Under the pieces are notes generated by a model. That model saw nothing but the letters and a program-made list of their open reading frames with translations, was not told the origin of the DNA and made no database searches. Positions 25,694 through 36,834 of a DNA stretch of 64,000 nucleotides are shown in pieces. The DNA lies in assembly GCA_029945375.1 (NCBI GenBank), contig CM057060.1, forward strand, positions 2,728,001-2,792,000, given 5' to 3'. Positions within the stretch are counted from its first letter, which is position 1. Every line of letters starts with the position of its first letter. The position numbers were made by a program, and so were the translations under genes. Origin of the DNA: Agaricus subrufescens. Lineage: Eukaryota > Basidiomycota > Agaricomycetes > Agaricales > Agaricaceae.

Positions 25694-26685
25694 CTAACAA
25701 CTGTGTGACTTACGTTTCTCCTCCACAGGTTTCTTCAACATGTTATAGTTGACCACCGTGCGCGAGCTGAACAGCCCTGCCAAAACCATTGTACAAATTA
25801 CCCGTGCAACCTCTGGGTCAGTCGGCTCAATGGTCTTTGCCGCCGCAGCACCCCCAACAAGCTCAACGATTGTGCGGTGCAAGTCATACCAGAACGGTTG
25901 AGCATGTGTTAAGAAGGCGTAGAGACCGGTCACGACCGGAGCACTCCACAAATCCACTGTCTTCCATCCGTTCGCCTGCAGTTCCGGAGGTGTTTGCACA
26001 GCCATCGGGGTCGGATTAAGTGTTGAGAAAAGGTTTACGAAGAAAAATCCGGCATTGGTTGTGATCTACAATGTGTCAGTTTTTTTGGTTTTCCCGCTAG
26101 AAGATGGACAGCCTCACCAATGAGGTGAATAACAGGGCCCAAGGCGAAGTGGCGATGATCGGCGACTGGTGCTCCACGACGACAGGCGGCACGAGGCTGC
26201 ACAACAAATATGCACGAGTGAAGCCATCCAACACGGACAACGGGAGCTCCATCTCTCCGCGCATGGCTGGTACGGAAGGGAAATACTCCACAATTGCCTG
26301 AACAATCATGTACAACATCGGCACGGTGCCAGAAACCACAAACGAAGGAGGAACGTTCAAGAAAGGTGCTGTAAGGGCACTATTAAGTTCTCATGGTTCT
26401 AACTGAACCAGGAAACCTCTCACCAGTGAACACTTCTCCACCGTAGACGATCAGTAGGGTAGTAGCCATAGCTTTCACCAACGACCTCTCTTCCACATCC
26501 TTCTTTCCTTTCGTCGCGACATGGCTGGCATTTAATAGCTCCCTCACCTGCCGCGTCAGCAGGCACAAACGGAACGTGGCCGCAATATCGAGGGTGCTGA
26601 GCCCAATGCCAAACCAAGTGAAGGGTGGAAGAGGTACTAGCGCATAGCGATAAAGGTCAACAAGCGGGGCAGTGAAGAAAGACAT
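25694..26685 (-). CDS. Multi-pass membrane protein, unrecognised
   Basis: Three exons fit: 26685-26424, 26368-26118 and 26065-25694, with GTGAG donors and CAG/TAG acceptors, giving about 294 aa. At least five hydrophobic segments are visible, including FTWFGIGLSTLDIAA, MATTLLIVYGGEVFTAPFLN, VSGTVPMLYMIVQAIVEYFP, ALLFTSLITTNAGFFFVNLF and WSAPVVTGLYAFLTHAQPFW. The YGGE turn followed by a proline-rich helix start is faintly reminiscent of trimeric intracellular cation channels (TRIC/TMEM38), but the TRIC KEV motif is not seen and I do not assign it. The C-terminus is uncertain: a GTAAGT at 25713 could be a further donor, otherwise the frame stops at 25694. An in-frame ATG at 26832 would add 49 residues that do not look membrane-like. 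Confidence 0.65.
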
Positions 26686-26872
26686 GAAAGTCGTCAGTGT
26701 CAAGTCGTCAAGCAGTCGAGAAGGGAAGTGAAGGGTGCCTTTTACGTGGAGAGCATCCGCCCAACGTTTGATCGCACATTTACATTCTAACCCCAAATGG
26801 TCATCATGGGACGAATGCTTTCCGGTTCCCATGTGGTATCATCCCATTAGTACAGAAATAGGTATTCAACAT

Positions 26873-29800
26873 TCAAAAGGTTCCCTGCAGCCTGATATCT
26901 CTAATAGATGCACCGACATAGACAGAAAAGGTGCCAGGAGGACGAACATAGGACTGGCTGGGAGTATCCCAAATACTGCGAAAAAAAATACATTGAGAAC
27001 GATGCACCATTCAAAACTCATCCACTCACCTGAAATCTCTGGGACTCAGAGTCAACTTCACCGTTGAACTCACTCCAACATCCAAATCCACCTCATCAAA
27101 TCCTCTCAAAACCTTCGGCGGTTCACTAGCTCCAACAGGGTATCCGAGGTATAATTGAGGTTTCTCCGTGCCTTTCAGCGTCCCTGTATTCATGACTTCA
27201 AAAGAAACGACTTTCGATGTTCCAGAATCGGTTATAGATAGGCCGGAATACTGGAAAGTTGTATAAGATAAACCAAAGCCGAATTCAAATCGTGGAGTAA
27301 TGTTTCTTGCGTCCATAAACCGATAGTCGAGTAAGAGTTTCTCCGTGTAATTGATCTGGCATGTGTTTCTGAGAAAGAACGGCTCTTAGAACGGAATTTA
27401 CTCACATCGGGGAAACCGTCACTAACATATACAATACTAGTGCCATAGTTACTCTCGTTCTAGCCAACACGTCAAACATACATCTGTCGACAGTCGGGGA
27501 GGGGCACTCACATCCGCAATACTGAAGGGCAGCCTCCCACTTGGATTATACACTCCATAGAGTACGTCAACAAGCGAGGGCCCTGTCTGTTCTCCCGGCG
27601 CACCCGCATAAATAATTCCGGTAATGTTGGGATGATTACTCCAACTGAAGCTGACTGGCCCAACAGAGTGTACAATGGCAATAGTATTGCTACAAACGGC
27701 AGCGACGCTTTCAATCTGCATCCATCATGAGGAAAACATTAAGCGAATACCATGTACACGGTGACTCTTACCAAGCTGCCTCCTTTGAACCACAAAGCAA
27801 GATCATTCCTATCGCCTTGATTGCCGACAACAGTGTCGTAAGCTCCAAGCTCGCCACTCATTCTGAAGGCAAATAATCAGTAACAAATTAAATCACCAGT
27901 GAAACACACTTACGCATTAGCGAATACAAGACAGACATCTTTATTGCGAGCAGCGGCAGGCCCAGCTTTCAAATCGTTCGAGAGAGAGGTAGAAATGGTC
28001 GCCGAGGATCCAACGAATGAAGTGATGGCATCAATGGGAGGTACAATAAACTCCAGGGAATTCGAGCCAGACCCCCAACTATGGTGTCATCGCCGCCCAT
28101 GTCAATCGGGAGCCTTGGTAGAGTTAATCGGACGTGCTTACCCGATGGACATGGTTCCATCATTACATTCGTTCAGGTCTCCACAGTTCTTATTGGGTGT
28201 TTTTGCATCCTGTCCTACAACAGCCATGGTTTTGATCTTGGACTTATCCAGAGGCAAGCCCCGGATGATGCTCGATCCGGTTGCAGTTGTCCGATCGTTC
28301 TTGAGTAAAACCGCAGAAGCTGACCCAATCTCACGTACAAGAGCGGTATGCTCAGCTGTACGGACATTAACACCAAGGTTACGGGGTCCCGAACCATCTG
28401 CTTTTTGGGCATCGAAGTTGACAGGCGGATATCCCTGTTGTACGAGATTCAATTAACGGTTCAAACGGTCTATAAGAATTCTTAACGCACAGAGTCTTGT
28501 CCTAAATGATACCATGCTGCTAGGATACGCGATACCATTTCGTTGAGTCTCTGTTAAGCTTAGTGAGCGATAGATGCAAAAGTAGTGGAGACACTCGTAC
28601 CGCATTGCTAACATCCCCTGAATCTACGGCCCCCTCTAAACCACCGAGTAATCCGATGCCTAGAACACCACCAAACACGCCGCCACCTAACCAGCTGTAG
28701 TAGTTAGCCTATACCTTATAACAAAAAGGCTCACCTATTATAATGAAATCTCCTGGTTGCTCCATATCAAGCCCCGCATTGGCATTATCCGCAGCAGAAT
28801 CGTGTGTAGCACCCCAGTCACTGACGACGTACCCTTCATTTAAGAAGGAGTTAAGGAGGCCGCCCGACCCACAAATAACTGAGGAACGCTCACCTTTGAA
28901 CCCATTCTTCCGCAGCAACCCATTTGGCCCAATCAATGCAGCATTATGACATGAAGACGTGTCATTGAACCGATTGTATGCACACATGACGGAAGTCACG
29001 TCGGCCTAGGGAAGTATACATTCGTCCAATGCGGCACAATTCGATGGAACGGATCAGACAAACCTCAATGCTCCTCAAGAAGGGATAAAAGTAAATTTCA
29101 TGCATAGTCCTATCGTCAAGATTGGCTGAAAGACCATATCTCCAATGCTCTTGGTTGTTTGCAAGTAGGTGCTTCGCACACGCCTGGACGCCAACACTTT
29201 GTATTCCAGTGATGGTTTCAAAAGCGCCTTCGCCGTTCAAATATGGATCTGGGCCGAAGCTAATTGTGACAGTCAATAACACGGTGAATCCACTAGCGGT
29301 GAAATCCAACAAACCTCTCCCATCCACGACCTGCTTTCGGGTTCCGCATCTATCGGTATATTAGACCGTACAACTGAAGACAACATCACCATTATCCACT
29401 CACGACGTCCATTGCAGGCCCAAGAAGAACACTGCATGTTTTCTGTCATTGAATATTATCTTCAAAGACGACGTAAGCGATATTACTGACTGTACACCTT
29501 TCCCCCGAAACTCCTCCGCCATCGCCTTCCCTCTCGCACGCATCAGTCTTCTACTGAATGTTGATGCAGCATTGATCCCAGCTGGGAAACCAGTGACATT
29601 CTTCGTCTGACGCATACCAGCCGGGCCATCGTTAAAACAGAACGATGGAACACCAAGGCGAGCCACAGCAGTAGTATCTCCAATACATCGGCCTGCACAA
29701 CGTCAGGTATATGATTGTGAAGAAAAACTTTCGAGGACCTACGATTACTATTTAGTTGGCCTGTACCTTTGACGATGCCAATCTTTTCACTTAAAGTCAT

Positions 29801-29971
29801 ACTGGCGACAGTCGCGTTTGCCAGCGCATATGCTTCATCCCATGATCCTGAACCAAGGAGGTTAACAGTGCCTAGGCTAATGATCCAGGAGATATGACAC
29901 CTACGCGTTGTAAACTGGGCAGAGCCAGAGACTAGAATCGTGAAGAGAACTGCAGGAACCGCGAGCCACAT
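26873..29971 (-). CDS. Secreted beta-glucosidase, glycoside hydrolase family 3
   Basis: GH3 enzyme of about 749 aa that would release glucose from beta-glucosides outside the cell. Exons: 29971-29905, 29871-29743, 29692-29491, 29431-29404, 29349-29315, 29259-29064, 29005-28894, 28833-28735, 28686-28601, 28550-28491, 28434-28142, 28078-27914, 27862-27772, 27715-27512, 27459-27406, 27355-27030, 26975-26873. A signal peptide (VPAVLFTILVSGSAQ) is followed by the GH3 barrel: GVPSFCFNDGPAGMR, HVLLGPAMDV, NPKAGRGWERSFGPDPYLNG, CAKHLLANNQEHWR, and the nucleophile motif GYVVSDWGATHD, where the Asp of SDW is the expected catalytic nucleophile. The C-terminal part has the second GH3 domain (SAVLLKNDRTTATG, VGQDAKTPNKNC, GGSL) and an Fn3-like tail (FEFGFGLSYTTFQYSG). 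No PA14 insert is seen. The sequence is complete. Confidence 0.93.
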
Positions 29972-31173
29972 GGATTAATTGGGGGCCATGCTCCGGCTTC
30001 TGGCATCATTTAAGTACATCAGGGAACATCCGAGAACAAGATATCTGATGCTTACAGCCACACAGAGACGGCCCGCTTACTACAAGGTGCTCGCTGTGCC
30101 TGCCCAACCAGGGGGCTACCGCTGGAAAAATCCGAGACACAAGGTTCTCCAGGACTGTACCACTGGATCGCGTTTCAGAGTCATACACTGCAATGGCAAA
30201 TCAATATGACTAGTATATAGATAAGTCATTGAAGAAAAATAATTGAGCTGTGAGTAAAGTGTAAAGTCAATAACAATTCATGACACATGTTTTATTTGTT
30301 TCTTGGCCTAGTGATATACGTATATCAGGCAACCCCTAACCTCTCTCGTAGCACTATCATCACTAGGTAACAGCGCCGCAGTGACCCCGTCAGCGATGTA
30401 ACTTCAAGTTCTAACAGCACTCGCTTAACGAATAAATATAGGGGCAGAGTGAAGCGCAACTAAAGAGGCTGACATTAGGAGAAACTTCATACTATGAGAA
30501 TGATGCCACTTTTTGACATGCGAGTTGATGAATGTTCATGAGCACAGCAAAACACACGAACATATTCTTGGGAACATTGATTGTCACTTCCGGCCCGAGA
30601 TTTCGGCCGTTCCGCGGCGGACTCTCAAATCGAAATTAAGCCCTGTATACGCGCTTATATCATCCCCACTATCAGTAAGGTTATGTCAATTCGGAGAATA
30701 TACGGGAACAGGTTTTCGAAATTGAAAGTATGATGAGGAAGTTCAGCTTCCACCTCTCGGAAGTATTGCATTCTATTAACATAATCAATGGCTACTCATG
30801 AGCCCAATCAGGTTAGAGTACATGTCAGGTTGACTCCAACCGAAATGATGACCCCCCCGTTTACAAGCTGTAATGACTTGTTCATTGGCTTCTCACATAA
30901 TAGACACCGCATTCATAAAGCCCTAAGCCATCTAGACTCAGAAGTATTTACATTAACAGCCTTTGTGATCGGATGATGTCCGGGGAGCGAGGACATATAT
31001 CAATGATGAAAAGAAGGACATGCATGATTTACAGACAAAGAGTAGGGAGCGAGTAGAGGTAGGTAAATGATGATGTGTAGAGAAAAATTTTGGATACACG
31101 GTCCGTGTCTGTCCATTTCGTAGGCTTGGTAAAAGCACGCTAGCCCACATTTGACGGCTTTCAAGCTTACGCA
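29972..31173. other. Intergenic; start of a duplicated segment
   Basis: No gene recognised. From about 30790 the sequence is recognisably similar, with many small gaps, to 43380 onward; for example both contain a GTTGACT near a GATGACCC/GATGCCCA and a shared CTCTCACATAA stretch. This marks the left end of a segmental duplication that includes the next gene. Confidence 0.55.
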
Positions 31174-31742
31174 TTATGGCATCAGGCCAGAGTCATCGTT
31201 GTCGCTTTCATATCCCCCGGCACCTCCGTCAGTTTCGGCGACATGTTGGCTATTCGGCGCAGCCACGACTTGATTATTAGCAACCTTTGCATTAACACTG
31301 GCAAGCAGTTATAAGTCATCGTCAAAAATAACGCAGACATTGATCTCACAAAAGAGTAACATCAACCATGGAGGCCTTTTCACCAGGTTGTACGTTCAGC
31401 AGCTCTACATTGACCTTCCTTCTTCCTTTCCACCCATTACTCCCGTCCGGAAAGGTGGATGGCACAAGTGTCAATGTTCCAATATGTCCCGGGTCATTCA
31501 CAACTTCCGAGTCATCGTCATCGTGTAATTTGGGAGGAGTATGAGTGAGATTCACGTGGAGAGGAAGTGCTTTCTCGTTGAAAGCCACAGCTGGTGTCGT
31601 TTCCCCCAAGATGGCAGTGTTTTTTCGCTAGTCTGGTAATCAATTACCTCGTCTGAACTGATTAAGATTCACTCACCGCAGATGAACTCTGTACGGGGCT
31701 GGTATTGTGGATTCCGGTTTCAGGAGTTTTAGTCTCTGCCAT
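31174..31742 (-). CDS. Small protein of unknown function, 155 aa
   Basis: Three exons keep one frame: 31742-31677, 31627-31350 and 31297-31174, with GTGAGT and GTGAGA donors and CTAG/CCAG acceptors. The protein has a polar start, an acidic HDDDDSE patch near residue 59, a central block with GTLTLVPSTFPDG and KVNVELLNVQPGEKASMVDV that looks like beta strands, and an acidic glycine-rich end (DGGAGGYESDNDDSGLMP). I do not recognise a family. A decayed copy lies at about 44150-44560, which shows that this stretch was duplicated but does not itself prove function. The clean splice borders and frame in this copy are the main evidence that it is a gene. Confidence 0.55.
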
Positions 31743-33949
31743 GCTTGTATTGAAAAGTTGAGTGAAATGCAGTCCTTTGGCTGGAGGCATGTATATATTA
31801 GCTTAAGCTGTTGTTATCTCGCGAGTTGTCATAGAGCGTACATGCTGTCACGGTCGAGGGTAAGATTGTAAAGCAAAGGTCAAGCCAAGCCTCCTGAGGG
31901 GCTCTACTTTTCAATGACGTCAATGCAATCAACAATGTCATCATTCCGTAAGTGATCCGTCTCCAAGCCTAAGATTAGTATTTCTAATGTTCCAACATTG
32001 ATCCTTTCTGTCCTATAGGAGGCAGTCAGTCATACAATGCCTCGGCGTCACATCGAACAATGTAGCTAAATTAGAAGGTACATAGTATTCAAGGCCATTG
32101 ATAGATACAGCGGACAACTGATATGGCCTTTTGACTCGGACATCCATCTTCACTAGAACCGGCCTGAGAAGTTGACTTCAAAATATGCCATCTATGATTC
32201 CGAGCTATCAATATTCATCACCAGAATGTTGAACGGATCGAGATAGTTGAGCTACGCACAGCTATTTAAGAAGTTCCGGTCCAACCTTGAACCCCCTGGA
32301 AGGCCAGACACTCCGCTCACACCTCTCAAATAGCTTTCATACCAGGTCGAGTGGCCTCCGTGACGTCAGCCTTCATATAGACTTATGAGTGGAGGTGATC
32401 ACTCGTGGAGACCTAGTTTAATTGAGCCGCAATCAAAGGGCAATCTCCTGACATCGAGTCTTGACTCACGAATGGTTTGAACTCCTATTTCTTCAGGTCT
32501 AATGTTCGTGTTGTCTCCAAAGTATCATTGTCACCACCAGCCCTCTCTGCAACAGGTCTTAGACTCTATCCTATCTCACTTCACCATATAAGATACCTTT
32601 CTCAGCGTCAAAGAAACTTGGAGCTCCTTGTCAATCATGTCCCCGCGTAAAGCGCCACCCGCAACCTGCTAGCCTGTGTCCAGGATGCTACTGCTTCGCG
32701 TATCAAGGATACTCTCGCTCTCTTTCATTCCATCTATCCCTCACTCGTCATCGGTGCTCACGATTCGCCATTCAGCACTCGTCATCCACTCTTTAGACAG
32801 CGACTCTTTCCTATCTTCGAACTCTTAGCTATTATTGCTATCAGTTCGAATATGAGTCTCCCCTCATGGCATTCGAGAAAATTCCTGTTCTCGCTTTTCT
32901 GAGGGTTCCAACCCATATATATATATACCATTCTCCCTCTCACACCTTCACGTCGCATGTCATATCAACTCATTCTTATCCCGTTCACCCTGGTAAATTT
33001 GTATTCTAATTGGTCTATGTAAGTATCACATCTCATTCAAAACAACGCTGGGACTAATGCATCTCGAAACGTCTAGGCTCTAATCAAATCAAGTACCCAA
33101 ATCTTCGATTTCCACCCCAGACGACTGTTCAAAGTATCCCACCACCGACATCTCGCCGCCGCAATCCCCTCACGCAAGCCTTCGTTACACAGTCGACTTG
33201 GATCCCAGCCGAATGAGAGCACTATTATATATCTGTGATGTTAGTCCAACAACTGCAATCACAGCTCGTATCTCACACCGGAAAGATTAATAGATTTACG
33301 AATTCAAATCAAATACTCCAGGCCATAACTCGCTTACGATGAGCACGCCCAGTTTTCGAGGCCGTGCACTATCCAGCGAGCGAAGTTGTTAACACGCTTC
33401 ACAGACAAAATTAGGCACGATGCAGCCGCGCTATATCGGTTGGTTGTATTCCCTCTTAGATCTTCATAAATTGAAGTAATCCGTCTTCATACAGTCGTTG
33501 GTCGACGGCTGATGGCGAAAGCAGAAAATCAAGTACCCCAGGTCCCCCCTCATTTCTCGCCTTTTCGTTCGTCTGTCAAGGGGCAGCTTAAAGGCTTGAT
33601 GTGACATTTTCCCCTTGTCGATCTCGTCCACCTGTAGTTCGTGCATTTGTAGTGAAATATAGAATCCGTTCCCGTAAGTGACAATATATTATGGGGCGGC
33701 TCGCCTTCAAGTGTGTCGTAAGTCGCCCACATCCAAAAGCATCTCGCGAAAGATACATTATAAAGTAGGACAAAGCGAAAAAGTTCGAGTAGGTTCTTGC
33801 TTGTGCAGACAGGTTCGACCTTCTAAAACTCGTGCATGTTGTAAATCATAGAATGCCTTTTTTCTGCAAATATTTAATTGTTTGCCCTGCACTAAAGATG
33901 GACAAAGCATATCAGAAGACGGAGAGCATGCGCCAAATAGAATGGAATC
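31743..33949. other. Intergenic, largely part of the duplicated segment
   Basis: No confident gene. Segments near 31910-32010 and 33410-33480 match 44570-44680 and 44820-44900, so the duplication covers much of this stretch, with deletions in the right-hand copy. A 75-codon open frame near 32678-32910 has protein-like composition but no start, no partner exon and no family I know. The ATATATATATA run lies at about 32918-32928. Confidence 0.45.
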
Positions 33950-34471
33950 CTACCCAGCCGGCCCGTCTAGTCCTAGGGCCTTCCCAGCCTCCGCTCTCGC
34001 TTGAATCGCCTGGCGCATGGGTGATAATCGAATTTGCTTTGGTTTCGGGTTTTTTGCCTTGTGCATGATTGACAATGCTTCACTTTCTTTGTCACGTATC
34101 ATGAGGCGAAGCCGTAAACCCTCGTGGCCCAATACATCCGCCGGTGTCTTTCGCAGATACTTATCCAAACCGCCATGCTGGAAAAAAGGAGACGGTCAAT
34201 ATGTTTGCCGAGATATCAAGGAAGAAATTTCACACACCTTTTCAATAGTCCGCATTGCCCTCGTGGTCACTTTAAGCCTGATGTTATGTCCTAGCGCTTC
34301 TGAAAAGATACGCTTTCGTTGGACATTGGGTAACCACGTCCGACGCGTCTTGTGTTTCGAGAACGGAACATTGTTTCCATATTGCTTCATTTTCCCTTGG
34401 AAGAGACCATATTGAGAGCGTTTGAAGGGCTGCGAAATGACCTCCGATAGACACGCTAAGCTCGGGAACAT
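33950..34471 (-). CDS. Mitochondrial ribosomal protein bL28m
   Basis: Component of the large subunit of the mitochondrial ribosome. Exons 34471-34238 and 34177-33950 give 153 aa. The conserved bL28 core is plain: KRSQYGLFQGKMKQYGNNV, FSKHKTRRTWLPNVQRKRIF, SEALGHNIRLKVTTRAMRTI and, after the intron, the GGLDKYLRKT block. The C-terminal extension (residues about 100-153) is basic and typical of fungal mitochondrial forms. I start at ATG 34471, which leaves a short serine/arginine-bearing N-terminus; an in-frame ATG at about 34561 would add 30 residues and cannot be excluded. It is the single-copy gene flanking the left end of the methyltransferase array. Confidence 0.9.
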
Positions 34472-34896
34472 GTCTGAGCAAACTTTGAAATTGTGACGAG
34501 CCAAACCGGGATGAGCGCAGTGTTTGTCTGTGTTTGTCATCACGATCTCCCCTTGTGCCAACTCCTCGCCTCAGAACCTTTGACGGCTATTCCGACGTGT
34601 GCGGCAGGGCTACCGAATAGATTTTGAAACTGTGGCTCAAATTACTCTGCGTTACTACAAGTGTCTGCAATCGTCTTTAACGGGAATGTCTTGCCTCTGA
34701 GCTACCTGTCTACCTCCTGAGAGGATTGGCGATTCTTTTTACTGGGTTCTTAGGAATACCTCATGATGACTCGTCCCTTGTGATCCAACTGTAAGCCCCC
34801 TGGTATTAATTAGTTGCCCCCTGGGCTCATCGGTTATGGCTCATTGATCTACCGTACTATTTCTGTTAAGCCGATGCTATTCAAGCCAACTCGGCT
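34472..34896. other. Intergenic gap upstream of bL28m
   Basis: Holds the bL28m promoter and the 3' flank of the first methyltransferase gene, whose stop is at 34897. I see no other feature. Confidence 0.5.
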
Positions 34897-35899
34897 CTAA
34901 GTATTCACAAGAGCTTGATTGTGGCCTCCCACCGGTTTCCGTGCCCAAAACATTGTCCACAAAGCCATAGACCCTGGTGTCGCATCCACTTCCTTCGCGA
35001 TCTCTTCTGCCAATTCATCGTACTCAGACTCACTTCGCACCACACCATATCCACCTCCTTTTAATACCGGTGCCTTCAGCCACCGAACAACACCCAAAAG
35101 GTTCTTTTTCCCGTCAACGCCATCTTGATTTGCCCACGCACCCAGAGGCGTACCCCGAGTGTCTTGATGGATATCAACAAATCCACTCTGCTCGAGGAAA
35201 TCCGGCAACCGTATGGCGATGTCACGATGCATCATTTCCAGATCTTCTGATAGCTTGTAAAACAAATCCAGATGTTTAGCAAGTGCAGGACCAGAATGCC
35301 ATGTTCGCAGCTCAAATAATTGAACCCATCCACCCGGTTTGAGGGTCCGATATATCTCACTGAGAGCTTGTCTCCATTCGTGTTTACGAAGACTGGAGAG
35401 AAGGAGACGCTGGTGTGTGAGTGTGAATCTGTTTGTCCATTCCTTGGGAAGATTGAGGACGGATTGAGTTTCAAACCTCATGTTTTCGGGGAGTGTCAAT
35501 GCTTGTGGGAAGAAATTAGATTCGATATCTGTGCCGAGGTACTGAGGTTTCGCCGATGTCTCTCTGACTAGATCTCGGAGCCAGATACCTGATGAAGATT
35601 ATTCGGTACTTCCTTCTTCCAATCCAGGAAAGAGCATACCGGTACCAGTACCAGTATCCAAGACCCAGTCACCATCTTTTAGATCAACTGGCGCATGGAG
35701 GACCTTTCTACCAAAAGCACGGAAGAATATAGTGTGCTGTAATTCCAATCTGACAGGAACATTTGAGATCCGGAAGTTGAGACGAGAACAAATTAAAGGC
35801 TCACCTTGAACTCTCCTCTGCGTCATGGGATAAAATATCTACTGTATCATCATCACCCTTAATGTAGTCTTGTGTTACCGCTTGGTGGGTGCATGCCAT
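34897..35899 (-). CDS. LaeA-like methyltransferase, copy 1 of 5
   Basis: SAM-dependent methyltransferase of the LaeA-like (UMTA/velvet-associated) group; 298 aa from exons 35899-35805, 35749-35640 and 35588-34897. Motif I is VLDTGTGTGIWLRDL with the second intron splitting its last glycine codon; downstream come YLGTDIESNFFP (motif II region) and LKPGGWVQLFELRTW (post-motif). The N-terminal family signature, normally Y.LP.D..E..R...QH, is degraded here to DILSHDAEESSRLELQH. This copy has its own N-terminus, a longer C-terminal tail (GGHNQALVNT) and exon lengths 95/110/692, against 92/110/665 in copies 2-4, so it is the most divergent member. It may act on protein or small-molecule substrates; LaeA-type proteins regulate secondary metabolism in ascomycetes, which is not evidence for that role here. 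Confidence 0.88.
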
Positions 35900-36834
35900 T
35901 GTCACTCAGGTGGGGGGAGAAAAAGAATAATCAAGCATCAATCTCTCTCTTATATCCGTTCCCATCTAAATGTTGGCCGCTACAAAGAATAAAACCAATC
36001 ATGACATATATGGACTTCAGTTCTAAATTTATCATTGGTGTGTTTTTTCTCGGTTCTCCACTTCCCTTAGACTTCATTGGGATACCTACCAATCAAAGGA
36101 GGCCTCATGACTGTCACCGATTACCCTCCTGGGCCGCCTGGTGTCCTAAGATGAAAAGTCCATATGTTGTCTAGTGCGTGATCGGACTTACCCCACAGAG
36201 AAAAGAGAAGTATTATGGAGTGCTTGCGCCACCTGCCAGTTCAGCAACCGAGTCGTCGATACTACAACGACCAATTGACTGTGATAGGCCCATTAGCAAG
36301 GAGACAAAGGATCGACCGACGGGCAAAGCCAAGTCTCGCGTAACTCGAGACTACTGTGGTCATTAGGCATCTACTTACTTTGAATGTGTCTACCAAGCTT
36401 TCCTGCAATGACGTATAACTTTACATTCCGCCACCTTTTTTGGCCCTTCTGCGTTTGCATGAAAGATGAATTAGTGTTTGAAGATTTACGATAAAGGGTA
36501 AACGTTGAAAAAGTACACTGCACTCCTGGCATTGATGCTAATAGCTATACTCAACCCCGTCCAATATGGCATAGCATCACACTACTGGCCCGGAAGGAAA
36601 GGGTATTTATCAATACCTCTGCTTGAACTGTTTTCATCTCAGTTTCATTTCGTTGCCGCCATTTAAATGTATTTCTACAGTAGTCGCTCAGCCGAAATTA
36701 CATCAGGTTGACTCTACTTCTAACCTAGAAACCGAATTATTGTATTTTAATCACATACAAGTGCCCATACCATAGTCGGCGCATTGTTGAACATTACGAC
36801 GTCGATAGGAGCCGCCTTTCTACGTTGGCTGTGT
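35900..36834. other. Methyltransferase 5' spacer, repeated elsewhere in the array
   Basis: The part at about 35900-36370 is repeated closely at 40660-41140 and more loosely at 44930-45460, 46690-47050 and 48540-48940. Shared landmarks include AAATGTTGGCCGCTACAAAG, GTGTTTTTTCTCGGTTCTCC and TGCGTGATCGGACTTAC. After about 36390 this similarity stops, marking one edge of the segment that carries the deaminase genes. No ORF is supported. Confidence 0.65.

Noticed and set aside
32678..32910. Open frame with protein-like composition
   Set aside because: No start codon, no splice partners and no known family; it may be a relic but I cannot support it as a gene.
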